Shown here piece after piece: positions 34,030 to 44,364 of a stretch of 64,000 nt of DNA. Source of the DNA: Athripsodes cinereus (Eukaryota; Arthropoda; Insecta; Trichoptera; Leptoceridae); contig OX388319.1 of NCBI GenBank assembly GCA_947579605.1, positions 19,915,447 through 19,979,446 on the forward strand, read 5' to 3'. The translations under genes were made by a program, and so were the position numbers. The notes under the pieces are model-generated. The model searched no databases, was not told where the DNA came from, and saw nothing but the letters and a program-made list of their open reading frames with translations. Every line of letters begins with the position of its first letter. Position 1 is the first letter of the stretch.

Positions 34030-34272
34030 ATCGTCCTCTCCTTGCCAATAAAGGCTTAAAACATTCAGAATGGATGACATCAGGCAAAACTCGTCGCTGA
34101 ATTGAATGTTATTATGCTTTGAAAATTTTACATCTTCGATTCAGCGATGAGGTTTGCCCCCTATTCTGGACGTCTTAGTTTTTTGTTGTAATAAACATGC
34201 AAGCTGTCTTATCGCTGGCTGGATCTGCTGTCAACACCACTTGTAGGATATGTCATGATGGTATAGTAGTAG
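34030..34272. mobile_element. two family S copies head to head
   Basis: A partial minus-strand copy (about 34030-34112, CGTCCTCTCCTTGCCAATAA ... CGTCGCTGAATT) is followed within 10 bp by a plus-strand copy (about 34122-34272, TTCAGCGATGAGGTTTGCCC ... GTCATGATGGTATAGTAGTA). The two can pair as an inverted repeat. Confidence 0.75.
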
Positions 34273-34279
34273 AAAAAAA

Positions 34280-35140
34280 TATGAAATTGGGAAATATTTC
34301 AAAATTTATACACCACTTTGAAAATTTGGTGAAGGGTGGATGGTTAGTTGGGTATTTTATAAAATTCCTAAAATATGAGAATTTGTTTGTTGAAATAACT
34401 TTATTTCTCGGATATTGCAGGAGTCCAAGGACTCCTATTTATCCGTTTAGGTGACGATTTATTAATATTTTAATTCTCTCTAGTTTAATACCACTATACC
34501 AGTGTTGGCATCTCCGATCCTACCACGTCAGTGGGCGAGGGACCCGGCTGACGTAGCAGATCCAAAAATATGAGAGCATGAAAAGTTTGTCAGCAATCTT
34601 ATACAGTTGAAATAATAAATAAATATTACCAAAGCACGACCAATAAAACAATATAACTCCGCCACTGAAGAAATATTATAGATATTTATAATATATCTAT
34701 TTTAAATATAGAGACTTCAATATCAAAATATTATCAGATCTTTAATACCTACTTAATAACTGACATGGTTATTCTTATTAAAATATTTATATATTTATAA
34801 TCATTGACCTCTATGTTGCTATGGTCAACAAACTGGTTTTAATGGACTAAGTCTTGGGTTCATTTCCAAGCTGTGACATTGATTTTTTTTCATAAACTTT
34901 TTCATACCCAGAATTTAATTGTAGATATGATCTATAACAAATAAGAGATACGAGTATGTATATACTGTAACATGTTATTTATGTTAATAGGAAAAAGTTC
35001 TATGTTTAAGTTTATTTAGATATACTTATTTGTTAGAAGTATTAAATGAACCCATAAAAATATAAACATATACTTATTGAAAAGGTGATTGTCATTCACA
35101 CAAAATATTTCGAAGCTTATATTTCAGTTCTAGTTGATTT
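34280..35140. other. AT-rich stretch, nothing recognised
   Basis: No gene or terminus supported. The segment near 34500-34560 (CTACCACGTCAGTGGGCGAG) is GC-richer but unassigned. Confidence 0.4.
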
Positions 35141-35145
35141 TTCTT

Positions 35146-35460
35146 TTATTGGATCATAATAATAATAATAAACACTTTTATAAAATAAATTTGTACAAAA
35201 GGCGTACATATTGCCTTCTTCTTCATTTCGTATCGGTCATCATCAAAACAATAATAAAAAAAACAAAACATTAAAAACATCAAATCTCCTAAATCATCAT
35301 CCCAATCAATCATCCCATCTCCTCCAATAAAACTACGACCTCTTTTGCAGCTCCCCCCAGATAAGTTCGCTACACGAATTCCTCTCAGTGACACTGTCTG
35401 GGAGCTATTGGACATGTCAGGAGGTGCTATTATATTGCCTTGAGGCAATGTCTTCCAGTG
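35146..35460 (-). mobile_element. LINE/SINE tail with conserved stem-loop, copy 3, interrupted
   Basis: On the minus strand: CTGGAAGAC, ATTGCC-tcaa-GGCAAT stem, AT-GTACGCCTTTTGTAC, an AT-rich body, and an ATTATTATTATT-type tail. The ATATTGCCTT before and after 35218-35431 shows that another element landed in it. Confidence 0.8.
35208..35441 (-). mobile_element. 214-bp nested retrocopy with 10-bp TSD, coding-like
   Basis: Insert 35218-35431 is flanked by perfect ATATTGCCTT (35208-35217, 35432-35441). On the minus strand one frame reads SNSSQTVSLRGIRVANLSGG, then CKRGRSFIGGDGMID, then an acidic WDDDLGD, and the insert ends in GACCGATACGAAATGAAGAAG. This looks like the 3' part of a retrotransposed gene or LINE whose family I do not recognise. 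The coding interpretation is tentative. Confidence 0.65.
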
Positions 35461-35582
35461 AAACTAAAGAGACGATAAATGCACATGGAGAACATTTCTA
35501 CGGATGTTGAAATTTTCGAACCACCGTACATATTTCTTGGTTTTTCTCACTACTTGGAAAGAGGTAACATACATGCATACAT

Positions 35583-35740
35583 ACATCTTCTTTCCTTTGT
35601 CCTTTTGAGTCGGGGATCCAATGCGCCTAAAGGGTTGCTATAGATATCCTTATTTATTGCTGCTTCCAGGTCCTCCGATCGCTTGAAACCAAATCTTTCA
35701 AAGCATATATTTGGTGAAGATTGGTATTGAAGATTTCATT
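35583..35740 (-). pseudogene. RTE-like LINE tail with ATGT-repeat end
   Basis: On the minus strand, GGATCCCCGACTCAAAAGGA, CAAAGGAAAGAAGATGTATG and then ATGTATGCATGTATG. The DP.QK..KKE-like coding end before a TATG-type microsatellite is found in RTE-type LINEs. Frame interrupted, 5'-truncated. Confidence 0.5.
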
Positions 35741-36417
35741 CCAAAAAAATATACCCATAAAATCACAGGTTTTAATATAGTCGTAAAGATAATTTCTTTA
35801 ACTCTCAAACACCAGGGTTGTATTGTTGAGGTGTTTGAACTAAATACACGAGGACTACCGAGGTTGTGCAGTAGATAATACCATACAATTTTCTAGGTAT
35901 AATTATGACTAAATCGATACCTAATAACATACACACAACATATTGTCTACTAGATAACCTTGTTACGGACTATCATCAGAAAACGGTTTCAATATAAAAT
36001 ACAGGAATTGGAATATAATAAATTATGTTTTTTTATGTGGTTAAATTTACGACTTGTTTTTATTTTTTATTACCACTGAAATAACAAACTCTTCCGTCCG
36101 GCGAGTCCTTATTATAAAAAAACAACGTGTTAAAAGTAGTTTATTTGGATTTTTGTAAAAACGTGCTTCAATTTTTAATCGCTTTAATTTTTTTTAAATT
36201 AAGTGTCCTCTTGGACTCACAACTTTTTAAGGTGGTGTTATTCATAGCGAAATTGTACAGCCGACGGATTTTGCAAATATCCATCGGCTCTATGAGGTAT
36301 GAGGGAAAAGATGTTCTTGATGGGATAATGTTTTGAAAAAAAAAATGCAGCAAGAATTTATCAAAGAGATTATCCAGATAACTAATAAAAATAAAGAGAA
36401 ATATTAATTAGAAATAA

Positions 36418-36600
36418 AGCTATTTCAACGCTGCGGTTTCAATTCAGCGATGAGGTTTGCCACCCATCCTGAATGTCTTGATTTTATATTGGCACGAAGA
36501 GGACAGTTTGCATGTTTCTTACATGCAGCTGATCTGCTGGCTACCCCACTTGTGGGATATGCCGTGATGGATTAGTAGTAGTAGTAGTAGCTATTTCAAC
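36418..36600 (+). mobile_element. family S SINE-like repeat, copy 6, with TSD
   Basis: A 5'-truncated copy (36430-36590) flanked by AGCTATTTCAAC (36418-36429, 36589-36600; the leading AG may belong to the tail). It ends GCCGTGATGG, then a TAGTAGTAGTAGTAG run. The duplication shows directly that family S moves by retrotransposition and that the TAG run is its genuine 3' end. Confidence 0.9.
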
Positions 36601-36869
36601 AATATCAGATTACTGATGCACTTGAATAAACTTTTTCACAGTGTTATTTTACTTAATCATTTTTATATGGACAATTTTTTTTTATATATTTTCCAATCCT
36701 GTGTATTGTGTTTTCAAATTGATTTTCAATGTTTCAATAATTTCAAAAAAAAAAAATTAATATTTTCAACAAAATATTTTGTTATAAACAATGCTACTTA
36801 ACAACACGGAGCGTGGAGCACCCAGCAAAGAAATAGTCTCCTCATCTTCTCCGTAAGTCTTCGAAAAGA

Positions 36870-37265
36870 CATTGTATTTATTTATTTATTTTACAACACA
36901 CGGCGTGAGCCTTTTACATGTTAATCAAGCAGTATAACAAACAACAAACACAAACAGATACAATAGTCAAGAATACATTATTACATAGATTTGAAGTGAA
37001 AAATTAATGAAGCAACAGTCAATAATAAAAAAAAGGACAAAGCAAAACAAAAGAAGTCTATAGGAAACAAAATGTCAACGATAAAAAAAAATTGCATTAA
37101 TTATATCAATTCAAACAAGCATGAATATGTCAAAATAATAAAAAAAAAATCCGATCAGAAAGATAATAATTTGATAATATGCAATTAGGATGATTAGAAT
37201 GTCAATAAATATAGTACAAAACAAATTATATTAATTAGATTATTAAAAAATAGAATGGTATTAAA
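36870..37265 (-). mobile_element. family J LINE 3' UTR fragment
   Basis: The plus strand begins TTTATTTATTTATTTTAC, then ACACGGCGTGAGCCTTTTAC, the inverse of the family J end box. About 350 bp of A-rich non-coding sequence follow. Confidence 0.6.
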
Positions 37266-37269
37266 AAAA

Positions 37270-37445
37270 ATAACTTAAACTTCTATGTTTATTTGTTACA
37301 TCAATTTAAAATACGCTATCGCGATTTCAGTGTTTTTACTAGATTTCAGTGTAACAAATAAACATATGTAGGAATTCAAGTCAACTTTTTTTGAATGTCT
37401 AGTAATTGTTACATAGTTAATCCCCCTATAATAAGTGAGAGATAT
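37270..37445. mobile_element. foldback element, copy 2
   Basis: TTCTATGTTTATTTGTTAC and its inverse GTAACAAATAAACATA enclose AAAATACGCTATCGCGATTT. The right flank TAATTGTTACATAGTTAA is the inverse of the left flank of the copy at 11.6 kb, supporting longer terminal inverted repeats. Confidence 0.65.
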
Positions 37446-37569
37446 TTTATATCATAATTTCAGTTTTCTTACCCATCCTGAATTTACTGTTGGCACGCAA
37501 ACATGCAACTGGTCAGCTGGCTACCTTGTTTGTGGGATATGCCGTGATGATATAGTATAGTAGATATGG

Positions 37570-38035
37570 TAAAGTAAATAATATACCTACAAAAATATAT
37601 AAATAAATAAATAATATGTACATAAGTACTAAACAATAGCTACATATTTTTAAACTTATCTATGATGTTGTTTGTTTTGACAATTAATGGTTTGTGCCAA
37701 AAAAAGGTAACATTTATTATTAATCTTAATATTATACTGGGTGAATTTCACATTAACACAAAAAAAATCTGGTACCTTTGTATAAATATGGAAATTCTCT
37801 CATACAAAACGCAGTTAAGCAAGATCTGGAGGTAGTGTCGCCTGAGTTCCTCAATCATTTTAAACTAAACATATTTATGAATCCCAAAATTTTGTGCACG
37901 TTAATTTTTATATGTTTCGATAATTTCTTAATTCAGTTTCGACAGACAAATAAATTTATAAATTTGTGATGTATTTCATGAATGAATTTATTTTCAATTA
38001 TACAATTATAAAAATACACACAAGTCGAAAATAAT
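37570..38035. other. AT-rich stretch, nothing recognised
   Basis: No supported gene or element. Confidence 0.4.
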
Positions 38036-38038
38036 TGT

Positions 38039-38250
38039 AGCTACTACTACTGCTTTACCATCACGGGTAGCCAGCAGACCAGCTGCATATAACAAACATA
38101 CCAGCTGTCCGCTCTGTGTCAACATAAAGGCAAGGGTGGCAACCCTCATTACTGAATTTAAGATGTAAAATTTCTTAATTTTTTTGAATACCTGCCTTTT
38201 ACAGGACACTTCAAAACTTACGGAAAAGAGTGGGAGACTAATAATCATAG
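38039..38250 (-). mobile_element. family S SINE-like repeat, copy 8
   Basis: Minus-strand copy: it runs from CTCCCACTCTTTTCCGTAAG (38247 side) to GCCAGCAGACCAGCTGC inverse and a TAGTAGTAG end (38043-38053). Flanks AATAATTGTAGCT and AATAATCATAGCT agree at 11 of 13 positions and may be a decayed target duplication. Confidence 0.8.
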
Positions 38251-39339
38251 CTCATAATAATAATTTGAAAAATTCTCGTTGTTTCAGTAACGGACGCCTG
38301 AATATTTGCAACCGATCAAACAAAAATGAAATATGTGTCAGAACAAAATGTTTCATTGCAACACAACAAGGGCGCGTCCAGAATGTTTTCTAGGTAAGGG
38401 TTGGAGGAAACAGCTTTTAATTTTAGAAAAGAGACAGTATCCCACTTTAATGGCAATTTTCCTTACTAATCCCTTACCAAATTTCAAAATTATGTCTATT
38501 GTTCTATTTTTGAAATTATATAAATTAAATAATGTTTTTTCGTTTAATGAACAACAATAAACATGGAATCATTATGCAGTCTTATCACCTTTGTAGTAGC
38601 AATAAAATTTATGAAAACCAGAAAAAATATATAAAAAATTAAAATATAGATAGCGATCACATAAAACATAAAGATGAAATTCAAAATATTCGTGATCTCA
38701 ATAGAACACGCGTACAAAAGATAAAAAACCCGAACTATCTTTGGTTTCGAGCACTTTCGTTATTGAGGCGCAAGTTATAGATGGATAGAATTTGATTGTT
38801 AATCGCAGTTCGTTTTCAAAGATAGGATACTAGAAACAGCCATTAATGATTTATAAATTATCAACAGATAAGTATAGAATTTGAGAACCGCTGCAACAAT
38901 GTATAAATCAATATGAGTGTTGTTATTCGATCAGTGGTTCTTGAACAATATGCACATATAAGTATTGAGATATTTGGCGTATCTCCAAATAAGATCAGGT
39001 TGGGAAAGATCAGTAAATCTTTTGTTTTTCGTGATAAAATATCAACACTAACAATAAACATAATATTGTGTACTAGTATATACATACCTACATATAATAC
39101 TGTCTAATAGATATCTCACTATGAAATCTTTACGCTCACATGTATGGCCTTTTGCTTTAAATAGTGTAAAGTTTACATAATAGCGATAAATTCATAACCA
39201 TTACGACTTTAAAACAAACTTCATAGGTATTTCAATATTTTTGTTTTGTATAAACGTTAATTCTAAAGAAAATGACAAAATTGATAGGTATTCTTATAAA
39301 TTTGATTTTAAATGACAAAATTGAGCAAGAATGTATACT

Positions 39340-39381
39340 CGCGACAAGATGGATTGCGGGTTCAAGTCCCGTCCGGGGCAC
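39340..39381 (+). other. tRNA-like 3' half (fragment)
   Basis: GCGGGTTCAAGTCCCGT folds as a T-arm (5-bp stem, 7-nt TTCAAGT loop) and contains a B-box-like GGTTCAAGTCC. CCGGGGCA would be the 3' acceptor strand. No matching 5' GCCCCGG or D-arm exists upstream. It is therefore a tRNA pseudogene or the head of another SINE, not a functional tRNA. Confidence 0.45.
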
Positions 39382-39420
39382 TACCAAATGAGGTGACGTT
39401 GTTTTTTCTTAGTCTTATTA

Positions 39421-39590
39421 TGGTAGTTTCAGTTCAGCCGCATATAATAAACATACAAGCTGTCCTCGTGCCCATATAAAATGAAGACATTCAGGGTGTA
39501 AGGCAAACCTCATCACTGAATTTAAGATGTAAATGTCTCTCTTTTTTCGAACACGTGCCTTTTACACGGCACTCGAAAACATGAAAACGA
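39421..39590 (-). mobile_element. family S SINE-like repeat, copy 9
   Basis: Minus-strand copy lacking the 5' GGAGCACC box. It includes AGGTGT-like ACGTGTTCGAAAAAAG, CAGTGATGAGGTTTGCC, and GCACGAGGACAGCTTGTATG. The 3' CCACTTGTGGG block is lost. Confidence 0.7.
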
Positions 39591-39599
39591 AAAAGAAAA

Positions 39600-39736
39600 A
39601 TGAAAATTTATTAAAATTGTTAGCTGAGTGAATAAAAAAATATTTAAGAAAAATTAAAAACAAATAAATGAGTCAACAATCACCTGATGATGAGAGCGGA
39701 AGCTTGAAAGCTGGTTTGCATATCATCGTGGAAGTA
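39600..39736. other. short AT-rich spacer
   Basis: AT-rich sequence between a family S copy and the hAT MITE; ATGATGAGAGCGGAAGCTTG (39695 onward) is not assigned. Confidence 0.3.
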
Positions 39737-40099
39737 ATACCTACTAGTGATGTAACGAATGTGTGAATTTGGATATTCGCGAATGCGAATATTGACTTGC
39801 TCAGATTTCGACAATATTGCTCAATCATTAAAATTTCTACCCCCCCCCCGTCGCCGAATTTTCAAAATGGTATAGGAATTTAAAATATTTCAAAACTCCT
39901 CGGTTTTCTTAAAGAACATTTTCTTGCAGTACCTTTTTCTGCAATTTACCGGGTAAGTATCCGGTACTTTTACCGAATATCCGATACTTTATTACCAAAA
40001 ATTACCAAAAAAAAACCATTACGCAAAACATTCGCATAGTTTTTTGCGAATACTTCGAAATATGCGAATACGAATATTCGTTACATCACTAATACCTAC
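39737..40099 (+). mobile_element. hAT MITE, empty-site relative of the composite elements
   Basis: A 347-bp element (39745-40091) with 16-bp TIR TAGTGATGTAACGAAT and its inverse, flanked by the perfect 8-bp duplication ATACCTAC (39737-39744, 40092-40099). An 8-bp duplication plus this TIR type indicates the hAT superfamily. It encodes nothing. Its left 230 bp and right 110 bp align with the two arms of the composites at 46.4 and 59.7 kb. The LINE present there is missing here, between about 39978 and 39982 (CCGAAT / ATCCGATAC). Confidence 0.9.
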
Positions 40100-40868
40100 A
40101 TATTATACAAAAGTGTTTTATTTCCATAAATTTAACATGGACTTTCACCAAATAACGGGGTTTAAAATGTATTCGAAATTTGTGTTTCAGGAAATTAAAA
40201 AAAACTGAAAGACTTTTTTTCAATTTTTGTTATTGCTTTCTGTAGGTATAATCGAATAATGAAAAAAAATACATTTATTTCATCTTCGGATTGCATAAAA
40301 ATGCATCTACAATTATTATTGTTTGAATAAACGTATAAAAAATGAATGAAATATAATATTCCGAGAAGATGTAATTTGTAAAAATTTCTCAACATGTACT
40401 CGATGTGATAATTAAACTACTGTGCATAACATTACGACATTTTAATAAAAATGTTTTATTCATTATGTTACGTGAGAAATTGAGGTAAAGTAATGAGTTA
40501 ACACCGGCCACAGAAAACCACTGAACTAAATACTTTCTTGTCTTAGGTCAAGGTTTCGCCGCTCACCTTGAAGAGTGAATTTGTGCGCTACTTTTGTTTA
40601 CCATCGATAGATGGCTAAAGGTAAAAAACAAATTGTGCAACGGTGAAGGCAGTGCCATCTAGCGAAACACGTTGAAAAGTTTTGTGCATTTTCCGTTCAC
40701 AACGATCTATGCAATGAAAATAGCCGTGAGTTTTATGTTTATGTTCCGTTTAAGACAAACATTTTGCAATATTTATGTTTTGGACAAAGGTTGATTGAAA
40801 ACAATAAGATAAATAATTTAGTAGCTATTAGACATTATGTATGTAAACATATTTAGTGTATTTTTATT
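40100..40868. other. no gene; GC-richer patch with inverted CCATC-type motifs
   Basis: At 40505-40760 a GC-richer patch contains ACCATCGATAGATGGC and GTGCCATCTAGCG, a motif pair I associate with dispersed insect repeats. I cannot name the element. Confidence 0.3.
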
Positions 40869-40869
40869 G

Positions 40870-41131
40870 TTCCGTGGAGCAAAGAATTGGTATCTATCCC
40901 ATTCTTTTCTCTAAATTTACGAGTGTCGTGTAAAAGGTATGTGTTGGAAAAAATAAAATCATTTAACATCTTAAATTCAGCGATGAGGTTTTCCACCCTT
41001 CCTGAATGTCTTATTTTTTTGTTAGCACGGAGAGAACAGTTTGAATATTTATTAAACGCAGCTATGGTCTGCTAGCTACCCCACTTGTAGGATGTGTCGT
41101 AATGGCTTAGTAGTACCTAGTAGTAGTAGTT
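40870..41131 (+). mobile_element. family S SINE-like repeat, copy 10, near full length
   Basis: From TTCCGTGGAGCAAAGAATTG through ATTCAGCGATGAGGTTTTCC, CTGAATGTCTTATTTTTTTG, GCTAGCTACCCCACTTGTAG and GTCGTAATGGCTTAGTAG to a short TAGTAGTAG tail. Confidence 0.8.
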
Positions 41132-41221
41132 AATTTTTTGAACTGGCTTCATTCGAGATCTTTTGAAAGGTTTTGTGATTGTAAAGGAATTTTATTGAAA
41201 TAAAAAAAATTGCGTGAATCT

Positions 41222-41259
41222 CAAACAAATCGTTGGTAAATTTACCAACGATTTGTTTG
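41222..41259. repeat. 38-bp perfect zero-spacer palindrome
   Basis: Arms of 19 bp, CAAACAAATCGTTGGTAAA and its exact inverse, meet at 41240/41241. Confidence 0.9.
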
Positions 41260-41264
41260 CGAAA

Positions 41265-42475
41265 AGTTAATATTATAATATTCGTACTAATGAATCGTTT
41301 GTACTATCTCTGGTCCTAATCTTATAGTAGGTACGTTCCAATGATTCGTTGTGAAATTCCGTTAGTATTTTTCTCACTGAATATGCTGAGGGCGAGTTTA
41401 TCCAACGCACCGAGATTTATTCCAACAAACCCAGATTTATGAGAGACGCCGTGACGATATTTTTTTGCAAATGAATAAGATTTATTTTTCAAAAATGAAT
41501 GTATTACCTACTAACCTACTAACTTATTTGCATATTATTCAAATCAAACATTTTGTAACATTGAGATATTGGTATATTCTTTATTGGATTAAATAATAAT
41601 TTTACTTATTTAAAAATATTTTCTCTTACTGATGTTTTTATACATAAAATAATATTTTAGGTAAAATGTTGCAATATTATAAACATGGGTGTTGATGTTT
41701 TGCTTCATTGCGTTACTTAACGGACCACACTGAGTGTCCAACGGACACGCTATAATTTACTATAAATGTCACATTTATATCGTCAACATATTATTATTTA
41801 TGTTTAATTCGCAAGTACCTATGTTTAAAATGGAATGCAAATTAATTAAAAAGTATTTGCTTGTAGATTTTTTAGAAGAATTTATAAATGTCTTTATTAA
41901 AAAAAAACATGTTAGTACTTAAATTTTTTTTGTAAATTATGTAAGTTTTTATGTAATTTGAGCTTTTGTGTTGGACGCAAATATACCTAGGTCGTTATTG
42001 AGAAGTGAATGACTGATCTTGTAATTAATTTTAATATTTTTGTGACAGTAACCAGATTAGTGTGTTATTTGGAAAATATTATTAGTGATAAACTCGCCAT
42101 CTGAACGTTGAATTTTAATTATGCAATACCATTTATTAAATTGTAATCTCTGTAGGTACAATGAAGAATAAAATATGCCTACATATTAATATGTTTTTGC
42201 TCGCCCTAGCCGATCCTACTTCAGAATAAGACTTACTTACTGCTACATTTTACTATAACTTTCACAATATGTTGTATTCAGCGATAAGGTTTGCACTCTA
42301 TCCAAATTAGGTAAATACCTATATCACTATTAGTTATTACGTAAATATAATTTCTAGAATCAAAACAGTATCTAATAAAGTTTTCTACCTCACTTGAAGA
42401 AAAAGTCAAGATAAGAAAGATCTTTGAGTAAATAAGAGCGTTAAGAATCTATATTAATCCAATCTGATTGTGCAT
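41265..42475. other. AT-rich stretch, nothing recognised
   Basis: No supported gene or element. TGTCCAACGGACACG near 41735 is a small inverted repeat. Confidence 0.4.
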
Positions 42476-42476
42476 G

Positions 42477-42965
42477 CTGTAGACCAAGCATGTCAAACTT
42501 GCGGCCCGCGGGCCGCATGCGGCCCACAACGTATAACTTTGCGGCCCACTCATAACAGTACAAAACATAAAAGTACAAAAAAATACTATTGCATAGGTAC
42601 AATAAATTAGGAAAATTTAAAGGGAATAAAAAGAAAAATTTAAAAAAAAAATTCATAGGCTCCACATATTATATTTTTCTTCTTTCATTACTTTTTTTCA
42701 TAGTCGTTTTCTCCTTTCATTTGTGTGTATAAATGTATTTGAAAAACGATATGGCTATATTCACACAAAAATATTCCGCGAAAATATTGTTATTGAAGAG
42801 AAAAAATGCCAAATATCTGGGAAAAAATATTAATTTTATCTTTTTTTATACTTTTTGAAATAAACGAAGTTTACAGTATAAACATTTTTTTTTGTGGCCC
42901 ACAAAGACTTTTAATTTTTTATTTGGCCCGTGTTAGGATTTGAGTTTGACATGCTTGCTGTAGAC
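42477..42965. mobile_element. hAT MITE of a second family (473 bp, 8-bp TSD)
   Basis: TIR CAAGCATGTCAAACT starts at 42485 and its inverse ends at 42957. CTGTAGAC is duplicated perfectly at 42477-42484 and 42958-42965. The sub-terminal GCGGCCCGCGGGCCGC / GTGGCCCAC sequence is typical of GGCCC-rich hAT MITEs. There is no transposase. Confidence 0.92.
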
Positions 42966-43017
42966 ACTCAATTAAGGAACTGGCCAGATCTTATTGTACA
43001 TATGTTTTTAATTTATG

Positions 43018-43568
43018 TACAGTGGTGCCTCACACAACGAACTTAATTCGTTCCAGGAGCAAGTTTGTTATGCGAAAAGTTCGTTATGTGAAACGCGTTT
43101 TCCCATAACAATACATGTTAAAAAAAATAATTCGTTCTGTAGCATAAAATATGCTAAGATGACATAAAAAATATAAATTTTTTGTTATTATTTTTATTTA
43201 GATACATCTAACAAAAACATTTTTTTTTTTAATTTTAAAACAGACTAAGTAGAGTCTACCGAATCTTGCACATCTTCATCCATTTTCTGCTTTTTGGCCG
43301 ATGGTTTCATGAAAAACCTGTCCAAAGTCGTTTGTTTTTCTCTTTTCTCCAACATCTGCCGGAAATAACGGACAAGAGTATCGGAGTAAAAATCGATGAT
43401 CCTGTTTGCTTCAGCTGAATCCGGATAGTGGGCAGCGATCGTGGAAGCTCGGGCGACTTCGTTGTGTGAAGCGAAGTTCGTTGTATGAATCGTGAAATGA
43501 ACGAACAGGAAGTTCGTTGTGTGCAGCGTTCGCTGTGCGAGGCGTTCTTTATGCGAGGCACCACTGTA
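43018..43568 (-). mobile_element. pogo/Tigger-like element, internally deleted (547 bp)
   Basis: TIR CAGTGGTGCCTC at 43020 and its inverse ending at 43566, flanked by TA (43018-43019, 43567-43568). The CAGTGGTGCCTC-[AG]-CA-AACGAA type end is usual for pogo/Tigger members of the Tc1/mariner group. A C-terminal transposase remnant on the minus strand supports this. The DNA-binding and DDE catalytic regions are deleted, so it depends on a relative for mobility. Confidence 0.88.
43245..43460 (-). pseudogene. pogo/Tigger transposase C-terminal remnant with PIP-box motif
   Basis: The minus-strand frame reads AANRIIDFYSDTLVRYF-like sequence (HYPDSAEANRIIDFY, then SDTLVRYFRQMLEKR), then QTTLDRFF, then a basic KPSAKKQK and acidic DEDVQD tail and a TAG stop (43245-43247). 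QTTLDRFF fits the Q-x-x-[LI]-x-x-F-F PCNA-interacting (PIP) box. A PCNA-binding motif has been described for pogo transposase. Frame openness over 64 codons suggests the deletion is not very old. No start codon belongs to it. Confidence 0.7.
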
Positions 43569-43569
43569 T

Positions 43570-44205
43570 TGTGTTTTCAGTTTTCTACGAGAATCTCTAT
43601 AAAATAAAAATAAAATAAAATAAAAGAAAGCCTTAAAAAAGTATACTTACTCTTATACTGACCAAATGGAAATAAAGGCCTATTTCCTGCGTTTCAGAGA
43701 GGACTATTGAAGGGCGAATGAATGAATTAGTTTTTGAAAATAATTCCGAAAAGCAAATTCAGAATGACATACTATTGTAAGTATGACACGACTTTGAACT
43801 TATTATCAATAACAATATGTATTGAAAGTTGCTGAAAGGAATCAACAAAGCGGACTTTATCAAAAACGTTGAAAATAATACAATGGGTACCTACATATCA
43901 AACAAGATAAAAATCATTGTGATTTCCCTGCCAGAAACAATAATGGTAACTATAGGTTTTAATTCATAAATATTATGTTTTATATGCAATTATTAAAAGA
44001 TTAACAATCGTTAGAGAACAATGGAAATATAATCAAATGTACAATTAAAGGCGCAAACTATCTGATGTAAAAACCTAATCGTAATCTTGAATTGTGGATA
44101 ATTACGAGTTATTAATAATAGCAATAGTAAATAATATGTCATTAAATATAAATTAATGTCGTAGGTATTTACAAAAACAAAAGAAAGGACATTAACACTA
44201 TACCT
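43570..44205. other. AT-rich stretch, nothing recognised
   Basis: No supported gene or element. Confidence 0.4.
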
Positions 44206-44210
44206 ACCAT

Positions 44211-44360
44211 ACTCTACCCTTACGCCGTGTCCCAAGTGGGGGTAGGCAGAGAGAAAGGAACGCCATATAGATTTATCATTAAATATTTCTTTCGCTTCTT
44301 CTACATTCATACAATTTCTTATAATCGTCGTTTTTCTTACTTAACACACGGCCGTTCTTG
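44211..44360 (-). pseudogene. family A RTE-like LINE tail, copy 5
   Basis: On the minus strand: AAGAACGGCCGTGTGTTAAG, ATGAATGTAGAAGAAGCG, TATGGCGTTCCTTTCTCTC, CACTTGGGACACGGCGTAAG and GGTAGAGTATGG. It is more 5'-truncated than copies 1 and 2 and carries several indels. Confidence 0.8.
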
Positions 44361-44364
44361 AATA

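Larger units (their letters stand above)
36808..37565 (+). mobile_element. family S copy 7, split by two other repeats
   Basis: The 5' part (36808-36869: GTGGAGCACCCAGCAAAG ... CTTCGAAAAGACATTG) is separated from the 3' part (about 37455-37565: TTTTCTTACCCATCCTGAAT ... GCCGTGATGATATAGTATAG). Between them lie a family J LINE tail and a foldback element. Confidence 0.7.

Noticed and set aside
39340..39381. Functional tRNA gene
   Set aside because: Only the T-arm and the 3' acceptor strand are present; no D-arm, anticodon arm or 5' acceptor strand can be paired upstream.
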